A stretch of 64,000 nucleotides of DNA, taken from NCBI GenBank assembly GCA_949130495.1, contig OX422211.1, positions 636,005,717 to 636,069,716 of the forward strand. The letters are read 5' to 3'. This stretch comes from Sambucus nigra (taxonomy: Eukaryota > Streptophyta > Magnoliopsida > Dipsacales > Adoxaceae). The notes under the pieces are model-generated. The model made no database searches, was not told the DNA's origin, and saw nothing but the letters and a program-made list of their open reading frames with translations. The translations under genes were made by a program, and so were the position numbers. Shown piece by piece: positions 14,941 through 28,700 of this stretch. Within the stretch, counting starts at the first letter, position 1; each line of letters opens with the position of its first letter.

Positions 14941-15596
14941 GACTCCCGGTATGAGAATACGATCATAATTTGCATATTTTTAGACTTAGGCTTAAAACCA
15001 TTGCGTTAGAGGGTGAAAACCCTAAACTTCCCCCGAACGGCCCAATGGGTGGCACCAGCACCTCCCACGGACCAACGACACTCGTAGGAACTAACCGCAC
15101 AGCCGCGGGACTCCCGGTTTGAGAATACGACGATAATTTTCATACTTTAAGACTTAGGCTTAAAAACATGGTGATAGAAGCTGAAAATCGGAAACAGCAC
15201 CCGAACAGCCCCGTGGGTGGCACCAACACCTCCCACGGGACCAATGCAACTCGTACGAAGTGACCTCGTAGCCGTGGGACTCCTGGTTTGAGAATACGAT
15301 GATAATTTTCATATTTCTAAACTTAGGCTAAAAAACATGGCGTTAGAGGGTGAAAACCAGAAATAGCCACGAACGGCCCTGTGGGGGACACCAACACCTC
15401 CCACGGAACTAATGTAACTCATAGGAACTGACATCGCAGCCGCGGGACTCCCAGTTGGAGAATATGAGGATAATTTTCATATTTCTAGACTTAGGCTTAA
15501 AAACATGGCATTAGAGGGTGAAAACCCGATACAGCCCCCGAACAACCTCGTGGGTGACACCAACACCTCCCACGGGACCAATGTAAATCGTAGGAA

Positions 15597-18205
15597 CTGA
15601 CCGTGCCGCCGCGGGACTCCCGATTTAAGAATACGATGATAATTTGCAAATTTCCAGACATAGGCTTGAGAACAAGGCGTTAGAGGGTGAAAACCCGAAA
15701 CATCCCCCGAACGGCCCCATGGGTGGCACCAACACCTCCCACAGGATCAATGTAACTCGTAGCAATAGACCGCGCAGCCGCAGGACTCTCTGTTTGAGAA
15801 TACGATGATAATTTTCAAATTTTTAAACTTAGGCCTAAAAACATGTCTTTAGAGGGTGAAAACCCAAAACAGCGCCCGAACGGTCCCATGAGTGGCACCA
15901 ACACCTCCCACGGGACCAAAGTAACTCGTAGTAACTGACCGCGCAGCCGTGGGACTCCCGATTTGAGAATACGATGATAATTTGCATATTTCTGGACTTA
16001 AGCTTAAAAACATGGCGTTAGATGGTGAAAACCCAAAACATCCCCCGAACGGCCCCGTGAGTGCCACCAACACCTCCCACGGGACCAATGTAACTCATCG
16101 GAACTGACAGCGCTGCCGTGGGACTCCTGATTTGAGAATACGATGATAATTTGTATATTTCTAGACTTAGGCTTAAAAACATGGCATTAGAGGATTAAAA
16201 CCCGAAAGAGCCCTCGAACGGCCCTATGGGTGGCGCCAACACCTCCCACGAGACCAATGTAACTCGTAGTAAGTGACCGCGCAGCTGCGGGACTCTCGGT
16301 TTGAGAATACGATGATAATTTGCATATTTTTAAACTTAGGCATAAAAACTTGACGTTAGACGGTGAAAAACCGAAACATCCCCCGAACAGCCCCGTGGGT
16401 GGCAACAACACCTCCCACGGGACCAATGTAACTCGTAGGAACTGACCGTGCAGCCGCGGGACTCTCGGTTTGAGAATATGACGATAATTTGTATATTTTT
16501 AAACTTAGGCTTAAAAACATGGCGTTAGAGGGTAAAAACTCGAAACAGCCCCCGAACGGCCCTTGAGTGGCACCAACACCTCCCACGGGACCAATGTAAC
16601 TCGTAGGAACTGACCGCGCAGCAGCGGGACTTCCGATTTGAGAATATGATGATAATTTGCATATTTCTAGACTTAGGCTTAAAAACATTACGTTAGAGGG
16701 TGAAAACCCGAAACAGCCCTCGAACGGCCCCGTGGGTGGCACCAACACCTCCCACATGACAAATGTAACTCGTAGGAACTGATCCTGTAGCCGCGGGACT
16801 CCCGGTTTCAGAATACGACGATAATTTGCATATTTCTAGACTTAGTCTTAAAAACATGAATTTAGAGGGCGAAAACCAGAAACATCCCCCAAACGGCCCC
16901 GTGGGTGGCACCAACACCTCCCACGGGACCAATGTAACTCGTAGGAAGTGACCGCACAGCCGCGGGACTCCCGATATGAGAATACGATGATAATTTGCAT
17001 ATTTTTAAACTTAGAAATAAAATCATGTCAGTAGAGGCTGAAAACCCGTAATAGCCCCCGAATGGCCCCGTGAGTGGCACCAACACCTCCCAAGGGACCA
17101 AAGTAACTCGTAGGAACTGACCCCGCAGCCGCGGGACTCCCGTTTTGAGCATACGATCATATTTTGCATATTTCTAGACTTAGGCTTAAAAACATTGCGT
17201 TAGAGGGTGAAAACCCTAAACTGCCCTCGAACGGCTCCGTGGGTGGCACCAACACCTCCCACGGGACCAACGTCACTCATACGAACTGACCGTGCAGCCG
17301 CGGGACTCTCGATTTGAGAATACGATGATAATTTGCATATTGCAAGACACAGGCTTAAAAACAAGGTGATAGAAGGTGAAAACATAAAACAACACCCAAA
17401 CGGCCCCGTGGGTGGCACCAACACCTCCCATGGGACCAATGTAACTCGTACGAACTGACCCCGTAGCCGCGGGACTCCCGATTTGAGAATATGACGATAA
17501 TTTGCATATTTCTAGACTTAGGCTTAAAAACATGGATTTAGAGGGTGAAAATCAGAAACAACCCCCAAACGGCCCCGTGGGTGGCAACAACACCTCCCAC
17601 GGGACCAATGTAACTCGTAGGAAGTGACCGCGCAGCCGCGGGACTCCCGGTATGAGAATATGATGATAATTTGCATATTTTTAAACTTAGGCATAAAAAC
17701 ATGTCGTTAGAGGGTGAAAACCTGAAACAGCGACCGATTGGCCCCGTGAGTGGTTCCAACACTTCCCAAGGGACCAAAGTTACTCGTACGAACTGACCGC
17801 ACAGCCGCGGGACTCCTAGTTTGAGAATACGATCATAATTTGCATATTTCTAGACTTAGGCTTAAAAATATTGTGTTAGAGGGTGAGAACCCTAAACTAC
17901 CCCCGAACGGCCCTGTGGGTGGCACCAACACCTCCCACGGGACCAACGTCACTTGTAGGAACTAACCGCACAGCCGCAGGACTCCCGGTTTGAGAATATG
18001 ATGATAATTTTCATATTTCAAGATTTAGGCTTAAAAACGTGGTGATACAAGCTGAAAACCGGAAACAGCACCTGAACGGCCCCGTGGGTGGCACTAACAC
18101 CTCTACGGGACCAATGTAACTCGTACGAACTGACCCCATAGCTGCGGGACTCCCGGTTTGAGAATACGATGATAATTTTCATATTTCTAGACTTAGGCTT
18201 AAAAA
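15597..18205. repeat. Segmental block R, copy 2
   Basis: Second copy of the block at 10,035-12,640. Copy 1 runs on into block Q and copy 2 runs on into block P, both at the GGGGGACACC monomer, so the two copies share a junction point but have different right-hand neighbours. Confidence 0.88.
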
Positions 18206-20835
18206 CATGGAGTTAGAGGGTGAAAACTAGAAATAGCCCCCGAACTACCCTGTGGGGGACACCAACACCTCCCACGGGACTAATATAACTAGTAGGAACT
18301 GACATCGCAGCCGCGGGACTCCCAGTTGGAGAATACGATGATAATTTGTATATTTCTAGACTTAGGCTTAAAAACATGGCATTAGAGGGTGAAAGCCCGA
18401 TACACCCCCCGAACGACCCCATGGGTGGCACCAACACCTCCCACGGGACCAAAGTAAATCGTAGGAACTGACCGCGCCACCACGGGACTCCCGATTTGAG
18501 AATACGATGATAATTTTCATATTTCTAGACCTAGGCTTAAAAACAAGGCGTTAGAGGGTGAAAACTCAAAACATCCCCCGAACGACCCCGTGGGTGGCAC
18601 CAGCACCTCCCACGAGACCAATGTAACTCATAGGAACTGACCGCGCAGTCACGGGACTCCCGATTTGAGAATACGATGATAATTTCGATATTTCTAGACT
18701 TAGGCTAAAAAACAAGGTGTTAGAGGGTGAAAACCCAAAACAACCCCCGAACGGCCCCGGGGGTGGCTCCAACACCTCCAACAGGACCAATGTAACTCGT
18801 AGGAATAGATCGTGCAGCTGCGGGACTCCCGGTAAGAGAATAAAAAAATAATTTGCATATTTCTAGACTTAGGCTTAAAAATATGGCGTTAGAAGGTGAA
18901 AACCCAAAACAGAACCCGAACGGCCCCGTAGGTGGCACCAACACCTCCCACGGGACCAATATAACTCGTAGGAACTGACCGCGCAGCCGCGGTACACCTG
19001 GTTTGAGAATACGATGATAATTTTCATATATCTAGACTTAGGCTTAAAAACATGGCATTAGAGGGAGAAAACTAGAAACATCCCCCGAACTGCCCCGTGG
19101 GTGGCACCCACACCACCCACGGGACCAATGTGACTCGTACGAACTGACCCCGCAACCGCGGGACTCCCGGTTTGGGAATACGATGATAATTTTCATATTT
19201 CTAAACTTAGGCTTAAAAACATGGCTTTAGACGGTGAAAACCCAAAACATCCACCGAACGGCCCCGTGGGTGGCATCAACACCTCCCATCGGACCAATGT
19301 AACTCGGAGGAACTGACACCGCAGCCGCGGGACTCTCGGTTTGAGAATACGATGATAATTTGGTTATTTCTAGACTTAAGCTAAAAAACATGGCTTTAGA
19401 GGGGGAAACCCGAAACATCCCCCGAACGGGCCCGGGGATGGCACCAACACCTTCCAAGGGACCAATGTAACTCGTAGGAAAAATTCGCACAGCCGGGGGA
19501 CTCCCGGTATGAGAATACAGTGATAATTTACATATTTCTAAACTTAGGCTTAAGAACATGGCGTTAGAAGGTGAAAGCCCGAAACAGCACCCGATCGACC
19601 CCGTGGATGGCACCAACACCTCCCACGGGACCAATATAAAACGTAGGAACTGACCGCGCAGCCGCGGGACTCCCAGTTTGAGAATACGATAATAATTTGT
19701 ATATTTCTAGACTTAGGCTTAAAAATATGGCGTTAGAGGGTGAAAATCTGAAACATCTCCCGAACGGCCCCGTGGGTGACACCAACACCTCCCACCGGAC
19801 CAAATAAACTAGTAGGAAGTGACCGCGCATCCGCGGGACTCCCGGTTTGAGAATATGATGATAATTTGCATATTTCTAGACTTAGGCTTAAAAACAAGGC
19901 ATTAGACGGTGAAAACCCGAAACGTCCCCCGAACGACCCTGTGGGTGGCACCGACACCTCCCACTTGACCAATGTAACTCGTAGGAACTGACCGTGCAGC
20001 CGCGGGACTCCCGATTTGAGAATACAACGATAATTTGCATATTTTTAGACTTAGGCCAAAAAACTTAGCGTTAGAGGGGTAAACCCGAAACATCCCCGAA
20101 CGGCCCCGGGGATGGCACCAACACCTCCCAAGGGATGAATGTAACTCGTAGGAACTGTTCGCGCAGCCGCGGGACTCCCAGTATGAGAATACAACGATAA
20201 TTTACATATTTCTAGACTTAGGCTTAAAAACATGGCGTTAGAAGGTGAAAATCCGAAATAGCACTCGATCGGCCCCGTGGATGGCACCAACACCTCCCAC
20301 GGGACCAATATCAAATGTACGAACTGATCGCGCAGCCGCGGGACTCCCGGTTTGAGAATACGATAATAATTTATATATTTTTAAACTTAGGCTTAAAAAC
20401 ATGGCGTTAGAGTGTAAAACCTGAAACAGCCCCCGAACGGCCCCTTCAGTGGCACCAACATCTCTCACGGGACCAATGTAACTCGTAGGAACTGACCGCA
20501 CAGCCGTAGGACTCCCAGTTTGAGAATACGATGATAATTTTCATATTTCTAGACTTAGGCTTAAAAATATTGCGTTAGTGGGTGAAAACCCGAAACAGCC
20601 CCCGAACGGCCTAGTGGGTGGCACCAATAACTCCCACAGGACCAACGTCACTCGTAGGAACTGACCGCGTAGCCGCGAGAATCCCGGTTTGAGAATACGA
20701 CGTTAATTTGCATATTTCTAGACTTATCCTTAAAAATATGGCATTAGAAGGAAAAAACCCGAAACAGCCTCCGAACGGCCCCGTGGGTGGCACCAAAACC
20801 TCCCACCGGACCAATGTAAATCGTAACAACTGACC
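18200..20835. repeat. Segmental block P, copy 2
   Basis: Second copy of the block at 1-2,985, matched through shared variants such as GGGGGACACC, GATACA in place of AACAGC in the next monomer, and the odd monomer with CCCCGGGGGTGG near 18,760. One monomer present at about 510-680 in copy 1 is absent here. The block follows directly on segment R copy 2. Confidence 0.75.
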
Positions 20836-21559
20836 ACGCTGCCGCGGGACTCCCGATTTGAGAATACTATGATAATTTGCATATTTCTAGACTAAGGCTT
20901 AAAAACATGGCGTTAGAGGGTGAAAACCCGAAATAGCCCCTGAACGGCCCCGTGGGTGGCACCAACACCTCCCACGAGACAAATATAACTCGTAGGTACT
21001 GACCCTGTAGCCGTGGGACTCTCGGTTTGAGAATACGACGATAATTTGCGTATTTCTAGACTTAGGCTTAAAAACATGTCATTAGAGGGTGAAAACCCGA
21101 AATAGCCCCCGAACGGCCCTGTGGGTGGCACCAACACCTCCCACGGGACAAATGTAACTCGTAGGAACTGACCACGCAGCCGCGGGACTCCCGGTTTGAG
21201 AATACGACAATAGTTTATATATTTCTAGACTTAGGCTTGAAAACATGCCATTAGAGGGTGAAAACTCGAAACAACCTCTGAACCGACCCGTGGGTGGCAC
21301 CAACACCTCCCACGGGACCAATGTAACTCGTAGGAACTGACTGCGTAGCCGTGGGACTCCCGGTTTGAGAATATGATGATAATTTGCATATTTCTAGACT
21401 TAGGCTTAAAAACATGGAGTTAGAGGGTGAAAACCCAAAACATCTCCCGAACGTCCCCGTGGGTGGCACCAACACGTCCCATGGGTCCAATGTAACTCGT
21501 TGGAACTGATCGCGCAGCGGTGGGACTCTCGGTTTTAGAATATGATGAATATATGCATA

Positions 21560-22900
21560 TTTTTAGACTTAATCTTAAAAACATGGCGTTAGTGGGTGAA
21601 AACCTAAAACAGCCCCCGAACGGCCCCTTGGGTGGCACCAAAACCTCCCACGGGACCAATGTCACTCGTATGAACTGACTGCGCAGCCGCGGGACTCCCG
21701 ATTTAAGAATACGATGATAATTTGCATATTTCTAGACTTAGGCTTAAAAACATTGCGTTAGAAGGTGAAAACCAGAAACATCCTCGAACGGCCCCCTGGG
21801 TGGCACCAACACCTCCCACAGGACAAATGTAACTCCTAGGAACTGACCCCCCAATAGTGGGATTCTCGGTTTGAGAATACGACGATAATTTGGATATTTC
21901 TAAACTTAGGCTTAAAAACATGGCGTTAGAGGGTGAAAACCTGAAACAGCCCCCGAACGGCCCCATGGGTGGCCCCAACACCTCCCACGGGACCAATGTA
22001 ACTCGTAGGAACTAACCGCGCGACCGCGATACTCCTGGTTTGAGAATACGCTGATAATTTGCATATTTCTTGACTTAGTCTTAAAAACATGTCGTTAGAG
22101 GGTGAACATATGAAACAGCGCCCGAACGGCCCCGTGGGTGGTACCAACAACTCCCACGGGATCAATGTAACTCGTAGGAACTGACCGCGCAATAGTGGGA
22201 TTCTCGGTTTGAGAATACGACGATAATTTGGATATTTCTAAACTTAGGCTTAAAAACATGGCGTTAGAGGGTGAAAACCTGAAACAGCCCCCGAACGGCC
22301 CCATGGCTGGCCCCAACACCTCCCACGGGACAAATGTAACTCGTAGGAACTGACCGCGCGACCGCGATACTCCTGGTTTGAGAATATGCTGATAATTTGC
22401 ATATTTCTTGACTTAGTCTTAAAAACATGTCGTTAGAGGGTGAACACATGAAATAGCGCCCGAACGGCCCCGTGGGTGGTACCAACAGCTCCCACGGGAT
22501 CAATGTAACTCGTAGGAACTGACCGCGCAGCTGCGGGACCTTGATTTGAGAATATGATTATAATTTCATATTTCTAGACTAATGCTTAAAAACATGGCGT
22601 TAGAGGGGGAAAACTAGAAACATTCTTCGAACCGCCCCGTGTGTGGCACTAACACCTCCCACAGGACAAATGTAACTCGTAGGAATTGACCGTTAGCGGC
22701 GGGACTCCCGGTTTGAGAATACGACGATAATTTGCATATTACTAGACTTAGGCTTAAAAACATGGATTTAGAGGGTGAAAACTCGAAACATCCCCCGAGC
22801 GGCCCCGTGGGTGGCACCAACACCTCCCACGGGATCAATGTAACTCGGAGGAACTGACCGTGCAGCCGCGGGACTCTCTGTTTGAGAATTCGACGATAAT
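21560..22900. repeat. Segmental block U, copy 2, containing a dimer duplication
   Basis: Second copy of the block at 7,560-8,560. The offset changes by exactly 338 bp, two monomers, and this is explained by the local tandem duplication at 21,852-22,527. Confidence 0.65.
21852..22527. repeat. Recent tandem duplication of a satellite dimer (338 bp, two copies)
   Basis: 21,852-22,189 and 22,190-22,527 are nearly identical. Shared features are CAATAGTGGGATTCTCGG at the start, GGATATTTCTAAACTTAGG, the ATGG(G/C)TGGCCCC variant and the CGACCGCGATACTCCTGG monomer. Block U copy 1 has this dimer only once. Confidence 0.85.
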
Positions 22901-24199
22901 TTTCTTATTTTTAAACATAGGCATAAAAACATGTCATTAGAGGGTGAGAACCCAAAACAGCCTCGGAACGGCCCCGTGAGTGGCACCAACACCTCCCACG
23001 GGACCAAAGTAACTCGTAGTAACTGACTGCGCAGCTGCGGGACTCCCACTTTTAAAATACGACGATAATTTGCATATTTCTACACTTAAGCCTAAAAACA
23101 TGGCGTTAGATGGTGAAATCCCGAAATATCCTCCGAACGGCCCCGTGAGTGGCACCAACACCTCCCACGGGTCTAATGTAACTCGTAAGAACTGACAGCG
23201 CAGCCGTAGGACTCCTGGTTTGAGAATACAATGATAATTCTCATATTTCTAGACTTAAGCTTAAAAACATGGCGTTATAGGGTCAAAACTCGAAACAGCC
23301 CCCGAACGGCCCCGTGGGTGGCATTAACACCTCCCACGGAACCAATGTAACTCGTAGGAAGTGACCGCGTAGCCGCGGGACTCTCGGTTTGAGAATACGA
23401 CGATAATTTGCATATTTTTAAACTTAGTCTTAAAAACATGTCGTTATAGGGTCAAAACTCGAAACAGCCCCCAAACGGCCCCGTGGGTGGCACCAACACC
23501 TCCCACGGAACCAATGTAACTCGTAGGAAGTGACCGCGTAGCCGCGGGACTCTCGGTTTGAGAATACGACGATAATTTGCATATTTTTAAACTTAGGCTT
23601 AAAAACATGACGTTAAAGGGTGAAAACCCAAAACATCCCCCGAACGGCCCCGTGGGTGGCACCAACACCTCCCACGGGACCAATGCAACTCGTTGGAATT
23701 GATCGCGCAACCGCGGGACTCTCGGTTTGAGAATACGATGATAATTTGTATATTTTTAAACTTAGGCATCAAAACATGGTGTTAGAGGGTAAAAACTCGA
23801 AACAACCCCCGAACGACCCCTTGAGTTGCACCAACACCTGCCACGGGACCAATGTAACTCGTAGTAACTGAGCGCGGAGCCACGGGACTCCCAATTTGAG
23901 AATACGATGATAATTTGCATATTTCTAGACTTAGTCTTAAAAACATGGCTTTAGAGGGTGAAAACAAAAAACATCACCCAAGCGGACCCGTGGGTGGCAC
24001 CAACACCTCCCACGGGACCAATGTAACTCGTAGGAAGTGACAGTGCAGCCGCGGAACTCCCGGTTTGAGAATACGATGTTAATTTGCATATTTTTAAACT
24101 TAGGCATAAATACATGTCGTTAGAGGGTGCAAACCCGAAACGTCCCCTGAACGGCCCCGTGAGTGGCACCAACACTTCCCAAGGGACCAAAGTAACTCG

Positions 24200-25790
24200 T
24201 AGGAACTGACCGCGCAGCCGCGGGACTCCCGATTTCAGAATACGATCATAATTTGCATATTTCTAAACTTAGGCTTAAAAAAATTGTGTTAGAGGGTGAA
24301 AACCCTTAACTTCCCCCGAACGGCCTTGTGGGTGGCACCAACACCTCCCACGGGACCAACGACACTCGTAGGAACTGACCGTGCATCCGCAGGACTCCCG
24401 GTTTGAGAATACGACGATAATTTTCATATTTCATGACTTAGGCTTAAAAACATGGCGATAGAAGCTAAAACCCAGAAACAGCACCCGAACGGCCCCGTGG
24501 GTGGCACCAACACCTCGCACGGGACCAATGTAACTCGTACGAACTGACCCTGTAGCCGTGGGACTCCCGGTTTTAGAATACGACGATAATTTTCGTATTT
24601 CTAGACTTAGGCTTAAAAACATGGCGTTAGAGGGTGAAAATCGAAACAACCCCAAAACGGCCCCGGGGGTGGCACCAACACCTGCAACGGGACCAATGTA
24701 ACTCGTAGGAACGGATCGTGCAGCCGCAGGACTCCCGGTATGACAATACAACAATAATTTGCATATTTCTAGACTTAGGCTTAAAAACATGGCGCTAGAA
24801 GGTGAAAACCCGAAACAGCACCCGAACTGCCACGTGGGTGGCACCAACACCTCCCATGGGACCAATGTAACTCGTACGAACTGACCCCGCAACCGCGGGA
24901 CTCCCGATTAGAGAATACGCCGATAATTTGCATATATCTAGACTTAGGCTTAAAAACATTGCATTAGAGGGTGAAAACTCGAAACAGCCCCCGAAAGTCC
25001 TCGTGGGTGGTACCATCACCTCCCACGGGACAAATGTAACTCGTAGGAATTGACCATGTATCCGCGGGACTCCCAGTTTGAGAATACGACAATAATTTGC
25101 ATATTTCAAGACTTAGTCTTAAAAATATGCCATTAGAGGGTGAAAACCCGAAACAGCCCCCAAACGGCCCCGTGGGTAGCACCAACAACTCCCACGGGAC
25201 CATTTTTACTCGTAGGAACTGACGGGGTAGCCGCGGGACTCTCGTTTTGAGAATATGACGATAATTTTCATATTTTTAAACTTAGGCTTAAAAAAATTGA
25301 GTTAGAGGGTGAAAACCCAAAACGTCCCCCGAACGACCCCGTGAGTGGCACCAACACCTCCCACGGGACCAATGTAACTCGTAGGAACTGACCGTGCAGC
25401 CGCGGGACACCCGGTTTAAGAATACAACGATAATTTGCATATTGCTATACTCAGGTTTAAAATCATGGAGCTAGAGGGTGAAAACACAAAATGTCCCCCA
25501 AACGACCCCGTGAGTGGCACCAACACCTCCCACGGGACCAATGTAACTCGTAGGAACTGATCGCGTAGCCACGGGACTCCCGGTTTAAGAATACAATGAT
25601 AATTTGCATATTTCTATCCTTAGGCTTAAAAACATGGCGTTAGAGGTTAACAACCCGAAACAGCACCCGAACGGCCTCGTGGGTGGCACCAACACCTCCC
25701 ACGGGACCATTGTAACTCGTACGAACTAACTCCACAGCCGTGGGACTCCCGGTTTGAGAATACGATGATAATTTTCATATTTCTAGACTA
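24200..25790. repeat. Segmental block T, copy 2
   Basis: Second copy of the block at 5,800-7,400, recognised by GAGGTTAACAACCCG near 25,645, GGTACCATCACC near 25,008 and ACCATTTTTACTCG near 25,200. An extra monomer near 25,440-25,600 partly duplicates its neighbour. Boundaries are approximate. Confidence 0.65.
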
Positions 25791-28700
25791 AGGCTTAAAA
25801 ACATGGTGTTAGAGGGTGAAAACTCAAAATAACACCCGAACGACCCCGTAGGTGGCACCAACACCTCCCACGGGACCAAATAAACTCGTAGGAACTGACT
25901 GCGCAGCCGCGGGACTCCCGAATTGAGAATACGACGATAATTTACATATTTTTAAACTTAGGTTTAAAAACAAGGCATTAGAGGGTGAAAACCCGAAACA
26001 TCCCCCGAACGACCCCGTGGGTGGTACTAACACCTCCTACGGGACCAATGTAACTCGTAGGAACTGACCATGCAGCCGCGGGACTCCCGATTTGAGAATA
26101 CGACGATAATTTGCATATTTATAGACTTAGACTAAAAAGCATGGCGTTAGAGGATGAAAACCCCAAACAACACCCGAACGGCCCCATGAGTGGCACCAAC
26201 CCCTCCCACGGGACTAATGTAACTCTTAGGAACAGATCGCGCAGCCGAGGGACTCCCGGTATGAGAATACAATGATAATTTGCATATTTCTAGACTTAGG
26301 CTTAAAAACATGGCGTTAGAAGGTGAAAACCCAAAACAACACCCGAACGGCCCCGTGGGTGGCACCAACGCCTCCCACGGGACCAATGTAACACGTAGGA
26401 ACTGACCGCACAGCCGCGGGACTCCCGGTTTGAGAATACGATGATAATTTGCATATTTCTAGACTTAGGCTTAAAAACATGTCGTTAGAGGGTGAAAACC
26501 AGAAACAACCCCCGAACGGCCCCGTGGCTGGCACCAACACCTCCCACGGGACCAATGTAACTCGTAGGAACTGACCGCACAGCCGCGGGACTCCCGGTTT
26601 GAGAATACAACGATAATGTGCATATTTCTAGACTTAGGCTTAAAAACATGCATTAGTTGGTGAAAACCCGAAACAGCCCCCGAACGGCCCAATGGATGGC
26701 ACCAACAGCTCCCACAGGACCAATGTCACTCGTAGGAACCGACGGCGCAGCCGCGGGACTCTCGGTTTGAGAATATGATGATACTTTGTATATTTTTGAA
26801 CTTAGGCTTAAAAATATGGCGTTAGAGGGTAAAAACCCGAAATAGCCCCGAACGGCCCCTTGAGTGGCACCAACACCTCCTACGGGACAAATGTAACTCG
26901 TAGGAACTGACCGCGTAGCCGTGGGACTCCCTATTTGAGAATACGATGATAATTTGCATATTTCTAGACTTAGGCTTAAAAATATTGCGTTAGACGGTGA
27001 AAACCTGAAACTGCCCCCAAACGGTCCCGTGAGTGGCACTAACACCTTCCATGGGACCAACGTCACTCCTAGGAACTGATCGCGCAACCGCGGGACTCCC
27101 GATTTGAGAATATGACGGTAATTTACATATTTCTAGACTTAGGCTTAAAAACATGCCATTAGAGTAAGAAAACCCGAAACAGCCTCCGAACGGCCCCGAG
27201 GGTGGCGCCAACACCTCCCACGGGACCAATGTAAATCGTAGGAACTGACCTCGCAGCCGCGGGATGCTCAGTTTGAGAATATAATGATAATTTTCATATT
27301 TCTAGACTTATGCTAAAAAACATGGCGTTAGAGTGTGAAAACTTGAAAGAGCCCCCAAATGGCCCTGTGGGTGGAACGAACACCTCCCACGGGACCAACG
27401 TCACTCGTAGGAAGTGACAGCGCAGCCACGGGACTCCCGGTTTGAGAATACGACGATAATTTGCATATTTCTAGACTTAGGCATAAAAACATTGCTTTAG
27501 TGAAAGAAAACCCGAAACAGCCTCCAAACGTCCCCGTGGGTGGCACCAACACCTCCCACGGGACCAATGTAAATCATAGGAACTGATCGCGCAACCGCGG
27601 GATGCCGATTTGAGAATACGATGATAATTTTCGTATTTCTAGACTTAGGCTTAAAAACATGGCGTTAGAGGGTGAAAACTCGAAATAGCCCCCGAGCGGC
27701 CCCGTGGGTGGCACCAACACCTCCCACGGGACCAATATAACTCGTAAGAACTCACCCTGCAGCCGCGGGACTCCCAGTTTGAGAATACGACGATAATTTC
27801 CATATTTCTAGACTTAGGCTTAAAAACATGGCATTAGAGGGTGAAAACCGGAAACAGCCCCCGAACGGCCCCGTGGGTAGCACCAACACCTCCCACGGGA
27901 CCATTTTTACTCGTAGGAATTGACGGCGCCACCGCGGGACTCTCGGTTTGAAAATATGATGATAATTTGCATATTTTAAAACTTAGGCTTAAAAACATGG
28001 CATTAGAGGGTAAAAACCCCAAACAGCCCCCGAACGACCCCTTGAGTGGCACCAACACCTCCCATGGGACCAATGTAACTCGTAGGAATAGATCGCGCAG
28101 CCGCGGGGCTCCCGGTTTGAGAATATGACGATAATTTTCATATTTCTAGACTTAGGCTTAAAAACATTACGTTAGAGGGTGAAAACCAAAAACAGCCCCG
28201 AACGGCCCCGTGGGTGACACCAACACCTCCCACGGGACGAACGTCACTCGTAGGAACTGACTGCGCAACCGCGGGACTCCCGGTTTGAGAATACGACGAT
28301 AATTTACAAATTTCTAGACTTAGGCTTAAAAACATGGCATTAGAGAGTGAAAATTCGAAACGGCCTTTGAACGTCCCCGTGGTTGGCACTAACACTTCCC
28401 ATGGGACCAATGTCACTCGTAGGAACTGACCACACAGCCGCAGGACTCTCGATTTGAGAATACGATGATAATTTGCATATTTCAAGACTTAAGCATAAAA
28501 ATATGGCGTTAGAGGGTGAAAACTCGTAACAGCCCCCGAACGGCCCCGTGGGTGGCACCAACACCTCCCACCGGACCAATCTAACTCGTAGAAACTGACC
28601 GCGGAGTCGCGGGACTCTCGGTTTGAGAATACAATGATAATTTGTATATTTCTAGACTTAGACATAAAAACATGGCGTTAGAGGGTGAAAACCCGAAATA

